A stretch of DNA of 64,000 nt. It comes from Psychrobacter sp. GTDB taxonomy: Bacteria; Pseudomonadota; Gammaproteobacteria; Pseudomonadales; Moraxellaceae. A model generated the notes under the pieces. That model did not search any database and was not told where the DNA came from. It saw nothing but the letters and a program-made list of their open reading frames with translations. Shown one piece after another: positions 1 to 8,779 of this stretch. The position numbers were made by a program, and so were the translations under genes. The number at the start of each line of letters is the position of its first letter. Position 1 is the stretch's first letter. Location: contig JAGLBE010000004.1 in assembly GCA_018260445.1 (NCBI GenBank), positions 62,001-126,000 on the forward strand, in the 5' to 3' direction.

Positions 1-43
1 ATCGGTTAAGCTAGCATTTTAGTAGGTTGCCTATATTTAGGTA

Positions 44-145
44 AGTAACAGAACAAATTTAAAATATAATCTGATTTTTGTGGGGTATGTTGTGCTAAAC
101 CACACTATAAGATTTCATATTATAAGATAATTTCGTTTTGATACT
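44..145 (+). mobile_element. 102-bp palindromic MITE-like element, copy 1
   Basis: This is a non-coding 102-bp element with imperfect inverted ends: the left end reads AGTAACAGAAC and the right end, reverse-complemented, reads AGTATCAAAAC. It is flanked by TA on both sides (42-43 and 146-147). Three more copies identical over all 102 bp lie at 35354-35455, 36209-36310 and 61076-61177, each also between TA dinucleotides. TA duplication is the hallmark of the IS630/Tc1-mariner superfamily, so a MITE moved by such a transposase is inferred; none is encoded in the window. It sits about 150 bp upstream of asd, with its GATACT end facing the gene. Confidence 0.85.
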
Positions 146-298
146 TAGTAGATATTAAGTTGCTCTCAGAACTAGGTGTTAAGTTGCACCCAGATGTTCA
201 GAATTTGGTATCAGTGTGTAGTGCCAGTATCTAGTTGCAGTATCTTAGTTTCTTGATATTAGTATCAGTGTATTAGTTTCTTTATAAGGGTTATGTGC

Positions 299-1438
299 AT
301 GAGTCAATTGACAGTAGGATTGGTAGGATGGCGGGGCATGGTAGGCTCAGTGCTGATGCAGCGAATGAGCGCAGAGAATGACTTTGCAGGTTTGACGCCT
401 ATTTTTTTCTCAACCAGCAACGCAGGCGGCGATGCGCCAACCTTTGCTGGGATAACCCATAACGATGCCAGCCGTCATCTAAAAGATGCCCATGATATTG
501 ACGCCTTAAAGCAATGTGATGTGATTATCACTTGTCAAGGTGGCAGCTATACCGATGCGGTTCATGCCCCATTACGCGTGGCAGGGTGGCGGGGCTATTG
601 GGTTGATGCTGCTAGTAGCTTACGGATGCAACAAGATAGCGTGATTATTCTTGACCCTGTCAATCGTCCTGTGATTGATGCGGCGCTAGCAAATGGCACT
701 AAAGATTTTATTGGCGGCAATTGTACAGTATCATTGATGTTGATGGCGATTGGGGAGTTGTTTAATCGCGGCTGGATTGAGTGGGTATCGGCAATGACTT
801 ATCAGGCGGCAAGCGGCTCTGGTGCCAATAATATGCGTGAGCTGATTAACGGTATGGGTATGCTGCACGATGTGGTGGCGGACGAACTGAGCGACCCTGC
901 CAGTGCCATCCTAGAGATTGATAAAAAGATTGCCAATGCCCAACGTAGTCCAGACTTTCCTACCCAATATTTTGGCGTGCCCCTTGCTGGCAGCTTGATT
1001 CCTTATATTGACAGCCAACTTGACAACAAACAGTCGCGTGAAGAGTGGAAAGGCGGCGTCGAGACCAATAAAATCCTTGGCAATCAAGGTGAAAATACGA
1101 TACCTATTGATGGCTTGTGTGTGCGGGTTGGCTCTATGCGCTGTCATGCCCAAGGGTTGACCATTAAGCTAAAAAAAGACATTCCCCTTGCAGACATTGA
1201 AGCGGCACTAAAAAACAGCGGCAATCAATGGCTCGATTTTGTGGAAGACGACAAAGAAGCCACCATGCAGCGTTTAACCCCCGTTGCGGTCACTGGCACC
1301 TTAACCGTTGCCCTAGGGCGGATGCGTAAGCTCAACATGGGGCCGGAATACCTGAGTGCCTTTACTGTGGGTGACCAGCTACTTTGGGGTGCGGCTGAAC
1401 CGCTACGCCGGATGCTGTCTATTATTCGGGCGCTCTAG
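299..1438 (+). CDS. asd: Aspartate-semialdehyde dehydrogenase
   Basis: Reduces aspartyl phosphate to aspartate semialdehyde with NADPH, the branch point towards lysine/diaminopimelate, threonine and methionine in the cytoplasm. The N-terminus has the Rossmann glycine motif [11 protein letters not shown] (about residues 6-16). The catalytic cysteine is in GGNCTVS (about residue 142) and the active-site histidine in [10 protein letters not shown] (about residue 283). At about 379 residues it has the usual length of the proteobacterial enzyme. An ATG at 293 is possible, but AAGGG at 286-290 lies 8 bases before the ATG at 299 and only 2 before 293, so 299 is preferred. It is monocistronic here, followed by a strong terminator and converging with lpxA. 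Confidence 0.95.
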   Translation: MSQLTVGLVGWRGMVGSVLMQRMSAENDFAGLTPIFFSTSNAGGDAPTFAGITHNDASRHLKDAHDIDALKQCDVIITCQGGSYTDAVHAPLRVAGWRGYWVDAASSLRMQQDSVIILDPVNRPVIDAALANGTKDFIGGNCTVSLMLMAIGELFNRGWIEWVSAMTYQAASGSGANNMRELINGMGMLHDVVADELSDPASAILEIDKKIANAQRSPDFPTQYFGVPLAGSLIPYIDSQLDNKQSREEWKGGVETNKILGNQGENTIPIDGLCVRVGSMRCHAQGLTIKLKKDIPLADIEAALKNSGNQWLDFVEDDKEATMQRLTPVAVTGTLTVALGRMRKLNMGPEYLSAFTVGDQLLWGAAEPLRRMLSIIRAL

Positions 1439-1481
1439 TATTTCTGTCTTTTAAGATTTATTATTAGCATACGACAATATC

Positions 1482-1522
1482 AAAAAACCTCCGACTATCA
1501 ACATAATAGTGGGAGGTTTTTT
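1482..1522. terminator. Bidirectional terminator between asd and lpxA
   Basis: The stem pairs AAAAAACCTCC plus ACTAT with ATAGT plus GGAGGTTTTTT around a loop of about seven bases. It has a T-run on the + strand and, through the leading A-run, also on the minus strand. It therefore can serve both asd and the convergent lpxA operon. Confidence 0.85.
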
Positions 1523-1638
1523 ATTGGCTTGAATATGATAAATCGGCTGTTGGATATCGCTTACCCATTCAAGGATGTCACAAACTATGTCAATCGCCTG
1601 CGTCGCCACCTTCGCGCAAGCTTGGCAAAGCGATGAGC

Positions 1639-2418
1639 TTAACGCACAATACCCCGTTGACTGTTTTGCAGAGAATCAATAAAAAACTGTATTTTAGGCT
1701 CTTGCGGCAAAAAGTCTTGGCGTAACGCGTCAATCAGCTGCGCTGTGGATTTGCCCGATTTGAAAATAAGCTTATAGGCGCTGCGCAGGGTCTCAATGGT
1801 GTGTTTGGACCAACCCTTACGGCGCATCCCCTCAAAATTTAGCCCATGCACACTAGCAGGATTGCCGCTCACCAGTGTCATTGCGGCAACATCCTTTAAC
1901 ACCACGCTACCACCGCCCACCAAGCTGTAATCATCAATACGGCAAAACTGATGCACCCCCACATTGCCGCCGATAATGGTGTGGTGACCAATGTGAACAT
2001 GACCGGCCACTCCCACGTTATTGGCCAAAACGTTGTGATTACCAACAACACAATCATGGGCAATGTGGGTATTGACCATTAACAAGTTATGGCTACCAAT
2101 TTTAGTCAACGACTTGTCTTGGGCGGTGCCTCGGTGCAAGGTGCAAGACTCGCGAATCGTATTATTATCACCAATCTCCAGCCAAGTCTCCTCGCCTGCA
2201 TATTTTAAATCTTGGCAATCCTCACCAATGCTGGCAAATTGATAGATAAGGTTATCGCAACCAATGCGGGTATTTTTTGAGATAACTACGTGGCGTAACA
2301 GCTGCGTGCCTGCCCCAATACTCACTTGTTCGCCCACAATACAATAAGGCCCGATGCGAGCGGTTTCATGAATCGTTGCCTGATTAGAGATAATGGCAGT
2401 GGAGTGAATAAGGGACAT
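1639..2418 (-). CDS. lpxA: Acyl-ACP--UDP-N-acetylglucosamine O-acyltransferase
   Basis: First step of lipid A synthesis: transfers a 3-hydroxyacyl chain from acyl carrier protein to the 3-OH of UDP-GlcNAc in the cytoplasm. The N-terminal two thirds are a left-handed beta helix of hexapeptide repeats (for example IGPYCIVGE, IGAGTQL, VVGNHNV). The catalytic histidine is in HIAHDC (His121, by comparison with His125 of E. coli LpxA), followed by the conserved HQFCRI segment. The length, 259 residues, is typical. It is the last gene of the minus-strand envelope block, after fabZ. lpxB, which often follows, is not here. The Shine-Dalgarno sequence is weak, so translation may depend on the upstream gene. 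Confidence 0.95.
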   Translation of the reverse strand: MSLIHSTAIISNQATIHETARIGPYCIVGEQVSIGAGTQLLRHVVISKNTRIGCDNLIYQFASIGEDCQDLKYAGEETWLEIGDNNTIRESCTLHRGTAQDKSLTKIGSHNLLMVNTHIAHDCVVGNHNVLANNVGVAGHVHIGHHTIIGGNVGVHQFCRIDDYSLVGGGSVVLKDVAAMTLVSGNPASVHGLNFEGMRRKGWSKHTIETLRSAYKLIFKSGKSTAQLIDALRQDFLPQEPKIQFFIDSLQNSQRGIVR

Positions 2419-2535
2419 GGAGCGGGCCTGTTTTTAATCTACACAGCGGTTAAATAGCGGATATCAATAGAATAATATTTAGCAAATGCTAGCAAAATAT
2501 TAGTGGGGGTCATTATAGAGGTTATGCCTAGAATA

Positions 2536-3105
2536 TCAAGCAGTGACATGGCAAACTTGTCTTACTAAGGTAAGCTGGGCACTAGCCACCATAGTACCCT
2601 CCACATACGCCTCACTTGCAAACTTATACACCTCATGCTTATGCAAAATGAGCTCTGATTTTAACTGGACGCAATCACCTGACACCACGGGCTGTTTAAA
2701 ACGGACTTTATCCATACCAGCAAACAAAAATAAATAGCCCTCAGCAGAGGTTGCCCCTTCGCTAATAAACCCCAAGATACCAGATAGTTGCGCCATAGCC
2801 TCGATAATCAAAACGCCGGGCATGATAGGGTTATCCGGAAAATGGCCCTGAAAAAAAGGCTCGTTGATAGAGACATTTTTATAACCTATGATATGGCTAT
2901 CTGGGCGACAACTGGTGACTTTATCCACTAGCATAAAGGGATAACGATGCGGCAAGTAGTGTTTAAGCTGCGCATAGCCCATCGGTAAACTGACGTTGTT
3001 TTGCAACAATCTTAAGCCATCAGCATCCGTCATCTGCCATGGGTTGTTTGGCATTTGGGCGTCTGTTTGAGAATCTGTTTGAGAATCTGTATCAATTATA
3101 GGCAT
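2536..3105 (-). CDS. fabZ: 3-hydroxyacyl-[acyl-carrier-protein] dehydratase FabZ
   Basis: Dehydrates 3-hydroxyacyl-ACP in fatty-acid elongation, and competes with LpxA for its substrate. The hot-dog fold motif GHFPDNPIMPGVLIIEAMAQ carries the catalytic His (about 88) and Glu (about 102). From the ATG at 3105 the protein has 189 residues, about 40 more than most FabZ proteins. The extra N-terminus contains TDSQTDSQTD, encoded by a short tandem DNA repeat. The frame is open further to a TTG at 3138, and an ATG at 3021 would give a shorter form, so the exact start is uncertain. It lies between lpxD and lpxA in the usual order. Confidence 0.92.
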   Translation of the reverse strand: MPIIDTDSQTDSQTDAQMPNNPWQMTDADGLRLLQNNVSLPMGYAQLKHYLPHRYPFMLVDKVTSCRPDSHIIGYKNVSINEPFFQGHFPDNPIMPGVLIIEAMAQLSGILGFISEGATSAEGYLFLFAGMDKVRFKQPVVSGDCVQLKSELILHKHEVYKFASEAYVEGTMVASAQLTLVRQVCHVTA

Positions 3106-3185
3106 AAAATCATCGTACCTGTCATCACTAGTTTTCAATCACATGTTTACGAACCGATACTTTTCGTGTGGTATTTTGCAAATCG

Positions 3186-4235
3186 CTAAGACTCTTCTTC
3201 TGCAAACGAGCGTAACTTAACCATAACCTGTCGCCATTTTTTAGACGGCATAGCGGTTAAGCCAGAGGAATAAACACCAGGCTCTTTGATAGATTTTGTC
3301 GCCATGGTCATGCCCGTTAAAATCACATCATCGCTGATTTCAAGATGGCCTGACACGCCCGCCGCCCCGCCAATCATACAACGTTTGCCTAAGATAGAGC
3401 TGCCCGCCAAACCAGCAGTTCCCGCTATGGCAGTACCGGCGCCAATAATCGAGTTATGCCCCACTTGCACAAGGTTATCGATAATCACGTGGTCATGGAT
3501 AACCGTATCATGAATAGCGCCGCGGTCGACACAGGTATTGCTGCCAATACGAACCCCATCGCCAATCACCACCCGTCCCAATTGCACGATACGCTCCCAC
3601 CCTTGTGCTGCGGTGTCTGGCATGGGGGCAAAGCCAAACCCTTCGGCGCCGATAGTGGCATTGGGATGGATACGCACCCGATTGCCAATCACGCAGTTAT
3701 AGCCGATATACACATGCGGATACATCACACAGGACGCGCCAATACGCACATCATCGCCAATATGCACATGAGATTGCAGTTGGGTGCCTGCCCCAATATG
3801 GGCGCCCGCCCCAACCACGCAAAAAGCACCGATGCGCACCCCATCTGCCAGTACTGCCGATGGGTCGACTTGGGCACTAGGGTGAATCACTTTCTCATTA
3901 GTCGCTAGGACGGGTGATTCTTCAAAGCGTTGACTGACGCAAGCATACGCTAAGTACGGAGAGGTCACCAGCAGCGTGACACAGCCAGGCGGCACAGCGG
4001 CGGCTTGCTCTGGGGCGACCAATATTACCCCCGCCTGCGATGTTGCTAGGGCCGAGGCATAGGCTTGATTGGATAAAAAACTTAGCTGGTTCGCCGTTGC
4101 CGCCTCTAAGCTGCCGATGCCGACAATCGTCTTTTGCAAGTCCTGCGCAGACAAATCCGCTTGATTTAGGACCGGCTGGCGAGCGGTGATGGCTGCAATA
4201 ATCTGCGCTAACGTGATACCTGACTCAATCGACAT
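3186..4235 (-). CDS. lpxD: UDP-3-O-acylglucosamine N-acyltransferase
   Basis: Third step of lipid A synthesis: adds a second 3-hydroxyacyl chain to the 2-amino group of UDP-3-O-acylglucosamine. A short uridine-binding N-terminal domain (about residues 1-110, with LSFLSNQAYA) is followed by hexapeptide repeats from about 118 to 290. The catalytic histidine is expected in LVQVGHN (His260). The length of 349 residues is normal. AAGGA lies five bases before the ATG, a clear ribosome binding site. The upstream neighbour is bamA, with a 186-bp gap that holds no gene, although many gammaproteobacteria carry skp (ompH) there. Confidence 0.95.
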   Translation of the reverse strand: MSIESGITLAQIIAAITARQPVLNQADLSAQDLQKTIVGIGSLEAATANQLSFLSNQAYASALATSQAGVILVAPEQAAAVPPGCVTLLVTSPYLAYACVSQRFEESPVLATNEKVIHPSAQVDPSAVLADGVRIGAFCVVGAGAHIGAGTQLQSHVHIGDDVRIGASCVMYPHVYIGYNCVIGNRVRIHPNATIGAEGFGFAPMPDTAAQGWERIVQLGRVVIGDGVRIGSNTCVDRGAIHDTVIHDHVIIDNLVQVGHNSIIGAGTAIAGTAGLAGSSILGKRCMIGGAAGVSGHLEISDDVILTGMTMATKSIKEPGVYSSGLTAMPSKKWRQVMVKLRSFAEEES

Positions 4236-4369
4236 TATTATCCTTAGGGTTGCTTATTCGTATTTGTCACCATATAAAAAGACGCCGTTTAGGCCTAGAC
4301 GATAACTGAGTAGAGCGCCAGAAAACACCGCCCAAAAACGTCTTAACCTTGACTGAACCGTTAATCCTT

Positions 4370-4409
4370 CATTCTTTATCACTCATTCTTTATCACTCAT
4401 CCTTTATCC
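4370..4409. repeat. 14-bp tandem repeat in the bamA-lpxD gap
   Basis: Two exact copies of CATTCTTTATCACT (4370-4383, 4384-4397) are followed by a partial, diverged third copy. The repeat lies just after the bamA stop, in the gap where skp is usually found. No function is apparent. Confidence 0.7.
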
Positions 4410-4421
4410 TTAGCCATACGC

Positions 4422-7208
4422 CTAAAACGTACTACCGATCTGGAATTGCACTTCATCGGTTTTATCGGTTTCCTTATCGCCAAATGGTTTGGCATAGCTT
4501 AATGATATAGGGCCAATAGGCGTGTACCAGGTCATCCCCACACCCGCACTATAGCGCATGGCGTTGTCTTGGCTTAACAGTGGCACCTTGGTATCCACGC
4601 CGTCATAAACAAAGGTTTCGCTGTCTTTATTGGTGGTATCAAACACCTGCCCGCCCTCAACAAACAACACTGGGCGTATCTGATTGGCCCAATCGCCTTT
4701 AAACGGCACTGGTAAAATCAACTCACCACCAAAGGAGGCCAGCGCATTGCCGCCCACCTCTTCGCCTTGATAGGTGTATTGCGGATTGCCATTTTTATCC
4801 AGTATCAAATTGCCATTGGCATCTCTTGGCAAGTTCGTGGCATCATAAAAATTTGCCGAGCGTGGCCCTAAACTTGAGGGCTTATAACCGCGTACCGAGC
4901 CATAGCCGCCTGCATAAAAATTTTCATAAAACGGCAAGTTGTTGCCATAACCAAGCTTCGCGTACCCGCGCGCCACCACCCCTTTATAAAGCGGATAGTA
5001 GATATTGCCTTGATAAATCAACTTTTGATAATTGGCATCGCCTAGGCCTATACGGGCATCGACAGAGTGACTCATGCCCTTAGTCGGAAATACGGGGCGA
5101 TCCAATGTGCTGTAGTCCCAGCCAAACAATAAGTTGTAAGTATCGTAGTCATTTTTAAAGGTGGTACGGTCGGCATTGGGTTCAGGATAGGTGGTGACGA
5201 TGCCGGCATCTTCTATCAAATCTGCCACATTCGAGATGCCCATAAAACGGCCACCCCGCACCTCGGTGTTGTCATAGTTAAAACCGGCGCTTAAGCTTTT
5301 GGTTTCATCAATAGGATAGCTATAATTTAAGGTCGCGCCATACGAATCTTGCACATAGTTACTCACGTTTTTATCGTCGTATTTGGTCTTTTTGTAGTAG
5401 GCACTTACCCCTTGCGATACGCCATTTTCGGTGAAGTAAGGATCAGTAAAGCCTAAGCTATACGAGTCACGAGTTTCAGAGCGTGATAGCGCAGCACTGA
5501 CACGATTGCCCGTGCCCAAAAAATTGCGCTGATTAAAATCGAGCTGGAAGGTGACCCCGCCATTTTGTGAATAGCCTGCGGCGATGGTCGAGCTACCCGA
5601 CGGCTGCTCCTCGACCACAAAGTTGACATCAATTTGGTCAAGGGTGTTCGGGACGGGCCGAATATCCACGCTCACCGCTTTAAAGAATCCCGTGCCCATC
5701 AAGCGTGAGCGAGAACGCTGAATTTTGGTGTTGGACGCCAACGCACCCTCTAATTGCCGCATCTCCCGGCGCAGTACCTCACTTTCGGTTTTGATATTGC
5801 CACTAAAATTAATACGGCGCACATAAACGGGGCGGGCGGGGTCGATAAAGTAATCAATATCAACCGTTTTCTCGACATCATTTAAACGGGGTACTGGGCG
5901 AATTTGTGCAAAATAATAGCCAGCATCGCCATATTGGTTTTTAAGCAAGGTCGTGGTGGCTTCAAGCTTGGCCTGCGAGAACTGCTCGCCTGGATTAAAC
6001 GCCACGCTATCATTAAGCTTTGTCGACTCGTAAATAGGTTTGCCTAAGAAGTTGACCTGACCAAACTTATACTGCTCGCCCTCGTCCACACTCACTTCAA
6101 TAAATATGCGGTCTTTGGCGTCATTGATATTTAATACCGCATTGGTCACGCTAAAGTTAATAAAGCCTTCATTCATATACATGGATTTTAGGTTTTCTAA
6201 ACTGGCGGCCAGCTTCTCTTTGGCATAACGATCCGACTTTGATAGCAGGTGCTTCCATGAGCTTTCTTGCACCACAAACACGTCTTTAATCGCCTCATCA
6301 CTAAAGTATTGATTGCCAATAATGTTGATGTCGAGCACTTTAGCCGGCTTGCCTTCAATAAAACGCACCTGCAACCGCACTCGATTGCCATCTAGGAGCG
6401 TCTGCTCGACCTCAATATCACTATTGTAATAACCTTGACCGATATACTGTTGTTGCAGCTCATTGGCCACATTTTGCAAGGTAGATTGCTTTAACACATC
6501 GCCAACGGCTATACCTGCCGCTTTAAGCCCCTGTTTTAGGCCCTCTTCGGGTATCAGTTTATTGCCCTCAAAATTCACCTCGGCAATAATAGGTCGTTCG
6601 ACCACATAATAGATGACTTGGCCTTCGTCTATCTTGCTTTGAATGTCCGCAAAGTTGCCCGTGGCAAACAGCGCCTCGATGCTTTGCGCCAAATCTTGCG
6701 GCGTCATGACCTCGCCCACGCTGACAGGAATAAGCGGATAAAGGCTCGCTGGCGTCAGCCGATTTAAACCGACAAAGCGGATGTTTTTGACAATAGCGGC
6801 AGTTGGGTTTGGCGCTGCTGGCGGGGTTGTCGCACGGGGGGCTAACGTAGCGCCTTGTTGGCTGCTAACCCCCGTAGCCGTATCGGCAGTCGTATCGGTA
6901 GCGATATCGGTCGTATTACCCATAGCACTATCTATAGCACTATCTATAGTACTATCAATGGCAGTATCGGTATAAGCGATGCTGTCGCTAAACGGGCGGG
7001 TATCAACATTGCTGACAACATTGCTAACAACGCCTAAAGATGCATTTGCAGCGGCCACGTCGGCAAGCGTCTGCTCTTCGCCGGTTTGGGCCGTCTGGGT
7101 GGCCTGAGCAGCTTGGTCAGCTTGAGCAGAATAAGCAGGCACTATCATGACCGACATCAGCACAGGGGTAGTAACGAGTTGAGCGATTTTAAATAAAGAC
7201 GTTTGCAT
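4422..7208 (-). CDS. bamA: Outer membrane protein assembly factor BamA
   Basis: Core of the BAM complex, which folds and inserts beta-barrel proteins into the outer membrane. The ATG at 7208 gives a normal signal peptide ending near AYSAQA, so it is preferred to an ATG 42 bases upstream. After the signal peptide comes an unusual spacer of about 110 residues rich in Ala, Thr, Asp and Ser (with IDSTIDSAIDS), encoded by short DNA repeats. The five POTRA domains begin near IVKNIRFVGLNR. The barrel holds the conserved VRGYKPSSLGPR loop and ends in FQIGSTF with a terminal Phe, the usual BAM signal. The total of about 928 residues exceeds the usual 800 mainly because of the spacer. It follows rseP directly. 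Confidence 0.95.
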   Translation of the reverse strand: MQTSLFKIAQLVTTPVLMSVMIVPAYSAQADQAAQATQTAQTGEEQTLADVAAANASLGVVSNVVSNVDTRPFSDSIAYTDTAIDSTIDSAIDSAMGNTTDIATDTTADTATGVSSQQGATLAPRATTPPAAPNPTAAIVKNIRFVGLNRLTPASLYPLIPVSVGEVMTPQDLAQSIEALFATGNFADIQSKIDEGQVIYYVVERPIIAEVNFEGNKLIPEEGLKQGLKAAGIAVGDVLKQSTLQNVANELQQQYIGQGYYNSDIEVEQTLLDGNRVRLQVRFIEGKPAKVLDINIIGNQYFSDEAIKDVFVVQESSWKHLLSKSDRYAKEKLAASLENLKSMYMNEGFINFSVTNAVLNINDAKDRIFIEVSVDEGEQYKFGQVNFLGKPIYESTKLNDSVAFNPGEQFSQAKLEATTTLLKNQYGDAGYYFAQIRPVPRLNDVEKTVDIDYFIDPARPVYVRRINFSGNIKTESEVLRREMRQLEGALASNTKIQRSRSRLMGTGFFKAVSVDIRPVPNTLDQIDVNFVVEEQPSGSSTIAAGYSQNGGVTFQLDFNQRNFLGTGNRVSAALSRSETRDSYSLGFTDPYFTENGVSQGVSAYYKKTKYDDKNVSNYVQDSYGATLNYSYPIDETKSLSAGFNYDNTEVRGGRFMGISNVADLIEDAGIVTTYPEPNADRTTFKNDYDTYNLLFGWDYSTLDRPVFPTKGMSHSVDARIGLGDANYQKLIYQGNIYYPLYKGVVARGYAKLGYGNNLPFYENFYAGGYGSVRGYKPSSLGPRSANFYDATNLPRDANGNLILDKNGNPQYTYQGEEVGGNALASFGGELILPVPFKGDWANQIRPVLFVEGGQVFDTTNKDSETFVYDGVDTKVPLLSQDNAMRYSAGVGMTWYTPIGPISLSYAKPFGDKETDKTDEVQFQIGSTF

Positions 7209-7276
7209 AGATACAATCCGGGTCAATAAACTTGCTAAAAGGTAAGACAATGTTAGGCTGTTGTCCAGTTGCTATG

Positions 7277-8779
7277 TTAAAAATAACGGCTAACATCATT
7301 GGAAATCGCTATGAGCATAAAGCCAATCAAAAAAATAAACCCAATATTAAACCCAACGATTTGCATCTGCTCTGACACCGGTTTACCGCGTATCAGCTCA
7401 ATGAGATAATACAGTAAATGACCGCCATCTAATACGGGAATAGGCAATAGATTGAGCACCGCAAGGCTTAAACTGATTAAGGCGGCCGTTGCCAGTACTT
7501 GCTCCCAACTGATATCAAAACTTTGTTTGCTCACGACGGCTATGGTGATAGGGCCCGATAAATTCTCTAAACCCACTTTACCGGTGACCATTTTAACCAT
7601 TGAGTTTAGTGTCATGGAGGCCAATTGTCCAGTTTTTGCAAAGGCTTTGGCGACTGCGGTTATCGGGTCGTAGGCGATCATCGCTTTATAACTGTCCGGC
7701 ACCACGATGTCAACAGGCTTTACACCAGCGCCAATCTGGCCAATTTGATGGCCTGAGTTATCTCGTTTGCCTTGGGGCATGACTTGCAGCGTCTGCTCTT
7801 GGCCGGCTCGCAGCACGTTAAAAGTCAACAAGGTTTCGGGGTTGTCGCGGATAATACGGGTGGCGTCAAACCAATCGTGGATGGGCTGGTTGTCGATAGC
7901 CACAATTTTATCGCCCACTTGCATCCCTTGGCGCACCGCCGCCCCCTCTGGCAATAACTCGCCGATAATCGGTTCGATATGCGGACGCCATGGCAGCACC
8001 CCAAGACTGGTTAGGGTATCTTGACCTGCTTGCGGGCCTTGTAAAAAGTGCTCGATAGGGGCATTCACCGTGGTCAGACCTTGGGCAGTAGTTGTAGTGG
8101 CACCGCCTGCTACGCTTGGTGTCTCAGCAGTTGTCGTAGGTGTCTTAGCAGTTGTCGATGTTGTCGATGTTGTCGTAGTTGCAGTCGTTTTTGTCTCGGC
8201 CGTATCCGCCACTTTTGCCAACGTAATAGCAACGCTGCCCGTCTCGCCCATGCGGTCTGCCAAACGGTAGTTAATCTCATCCCAGGTCTGTACGTTATGA
8301 CCATCAATGGCCACAATTTTATCGCCTACCGGGGTATTGACCGCAGCAGCCGGCGTGTCTGCCAGCACCGACCCAATACGGGTATTGAGTTGCTCAGACG
8401 GGATTAAAAACAACACCCAAAACAAAGTAATTGCAATAATAAAATTCATTATTGGGCCTGCCGCCACAATGGCTATTTTTTTAAGCGGATGCTGGTTGTT
8501 AAATGCCAAGTGTTTTTCGCTATCAGCAACTTTGCCTTCACGCTCGTCTAACATTTTGACATAACCGCCGAGTGGCAAGGCCGAAATGCGATAATTAATG
8601 CCGGTTTTTTTGCTGGTCCAACTGGCAAGTTTAGGCCCAAAGCCTAAAGAATAGGTGAGCACTTTCACGCCGCAAAGTCGGGCGACAATATAATGCCCCC
8701 ATTCATGCAAGGCTACCAAAGGCCCTAGTACCGCGATAAAAGCCAGTACCAATAATGGAAAAGTCATCAAGCCCGACAT
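7277..8779 (-). CDS. rseP: RIP metalloprotease RseP
   Basis: Inner-membrane site-2 protease that cleaves anti-sigma factors and signal-peptide remnants. The zinc motif HEWGH lies in the first membrane segment (about residues 25-29). Two periplasmic PDZ-like domains follow, and the third zinc ligand is in LDGGHLLYYL near the C-terminus. PDZ1 contains a Thr-rich insert of about 60 residues (TTTTSTTSTTAKTPTTTAET), so the protein has about 500 residues against 450 in E. coli. The ATG at 8779 has AGAGG seven bases upstream. A second ATG at 8767 overlaps the dxr stop as TGATG. Either start implies translational coupling to dxr. Confidence 0.94.
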   Translation of the reverse strand: MSGLMTFPLLVLAFIAVLGPLVALHEWGHYIVARLCGVKVLTYSLGFGPKLASWTSKKTGINYRISALPLGGYVKMLDEREGKVADSEKHLAFNNQHPLKKIAIVAAGPIMNFIIAITLFWVLFLIPSEQLNTRIGSVLADTPAAAVNTPVGDKIVAIDGHNVQTWDEINYRLADRMGETGSVAITLAKVADTAETKTTATTTTSTTSTTAKTPTTTAETPSVAGGATTTTAQGLTTVNAPIEHFLQGPQAGQDTLTSLGVLPWRPHIEPIIGELLPEGAAVRQGMQVGDKIVAIDNQPIHDWFDATRIIRDNPETLLTFNVLRAGQEQTLQVMPQGKRDNSGHQIGQIGAGVKPVDIVVPDSYKAMIAYDPITAVAKAFAKTGQLASMTLNSMVKMVTGKVGLENLSGPITIAVVSKQSFDISWEQVLATAALISLSLAVLNLLPIPVLDGGHLLYYLIELIRGKPVSEQMQIVGFNIGFIFLIGFMLIAISNDVSRYF

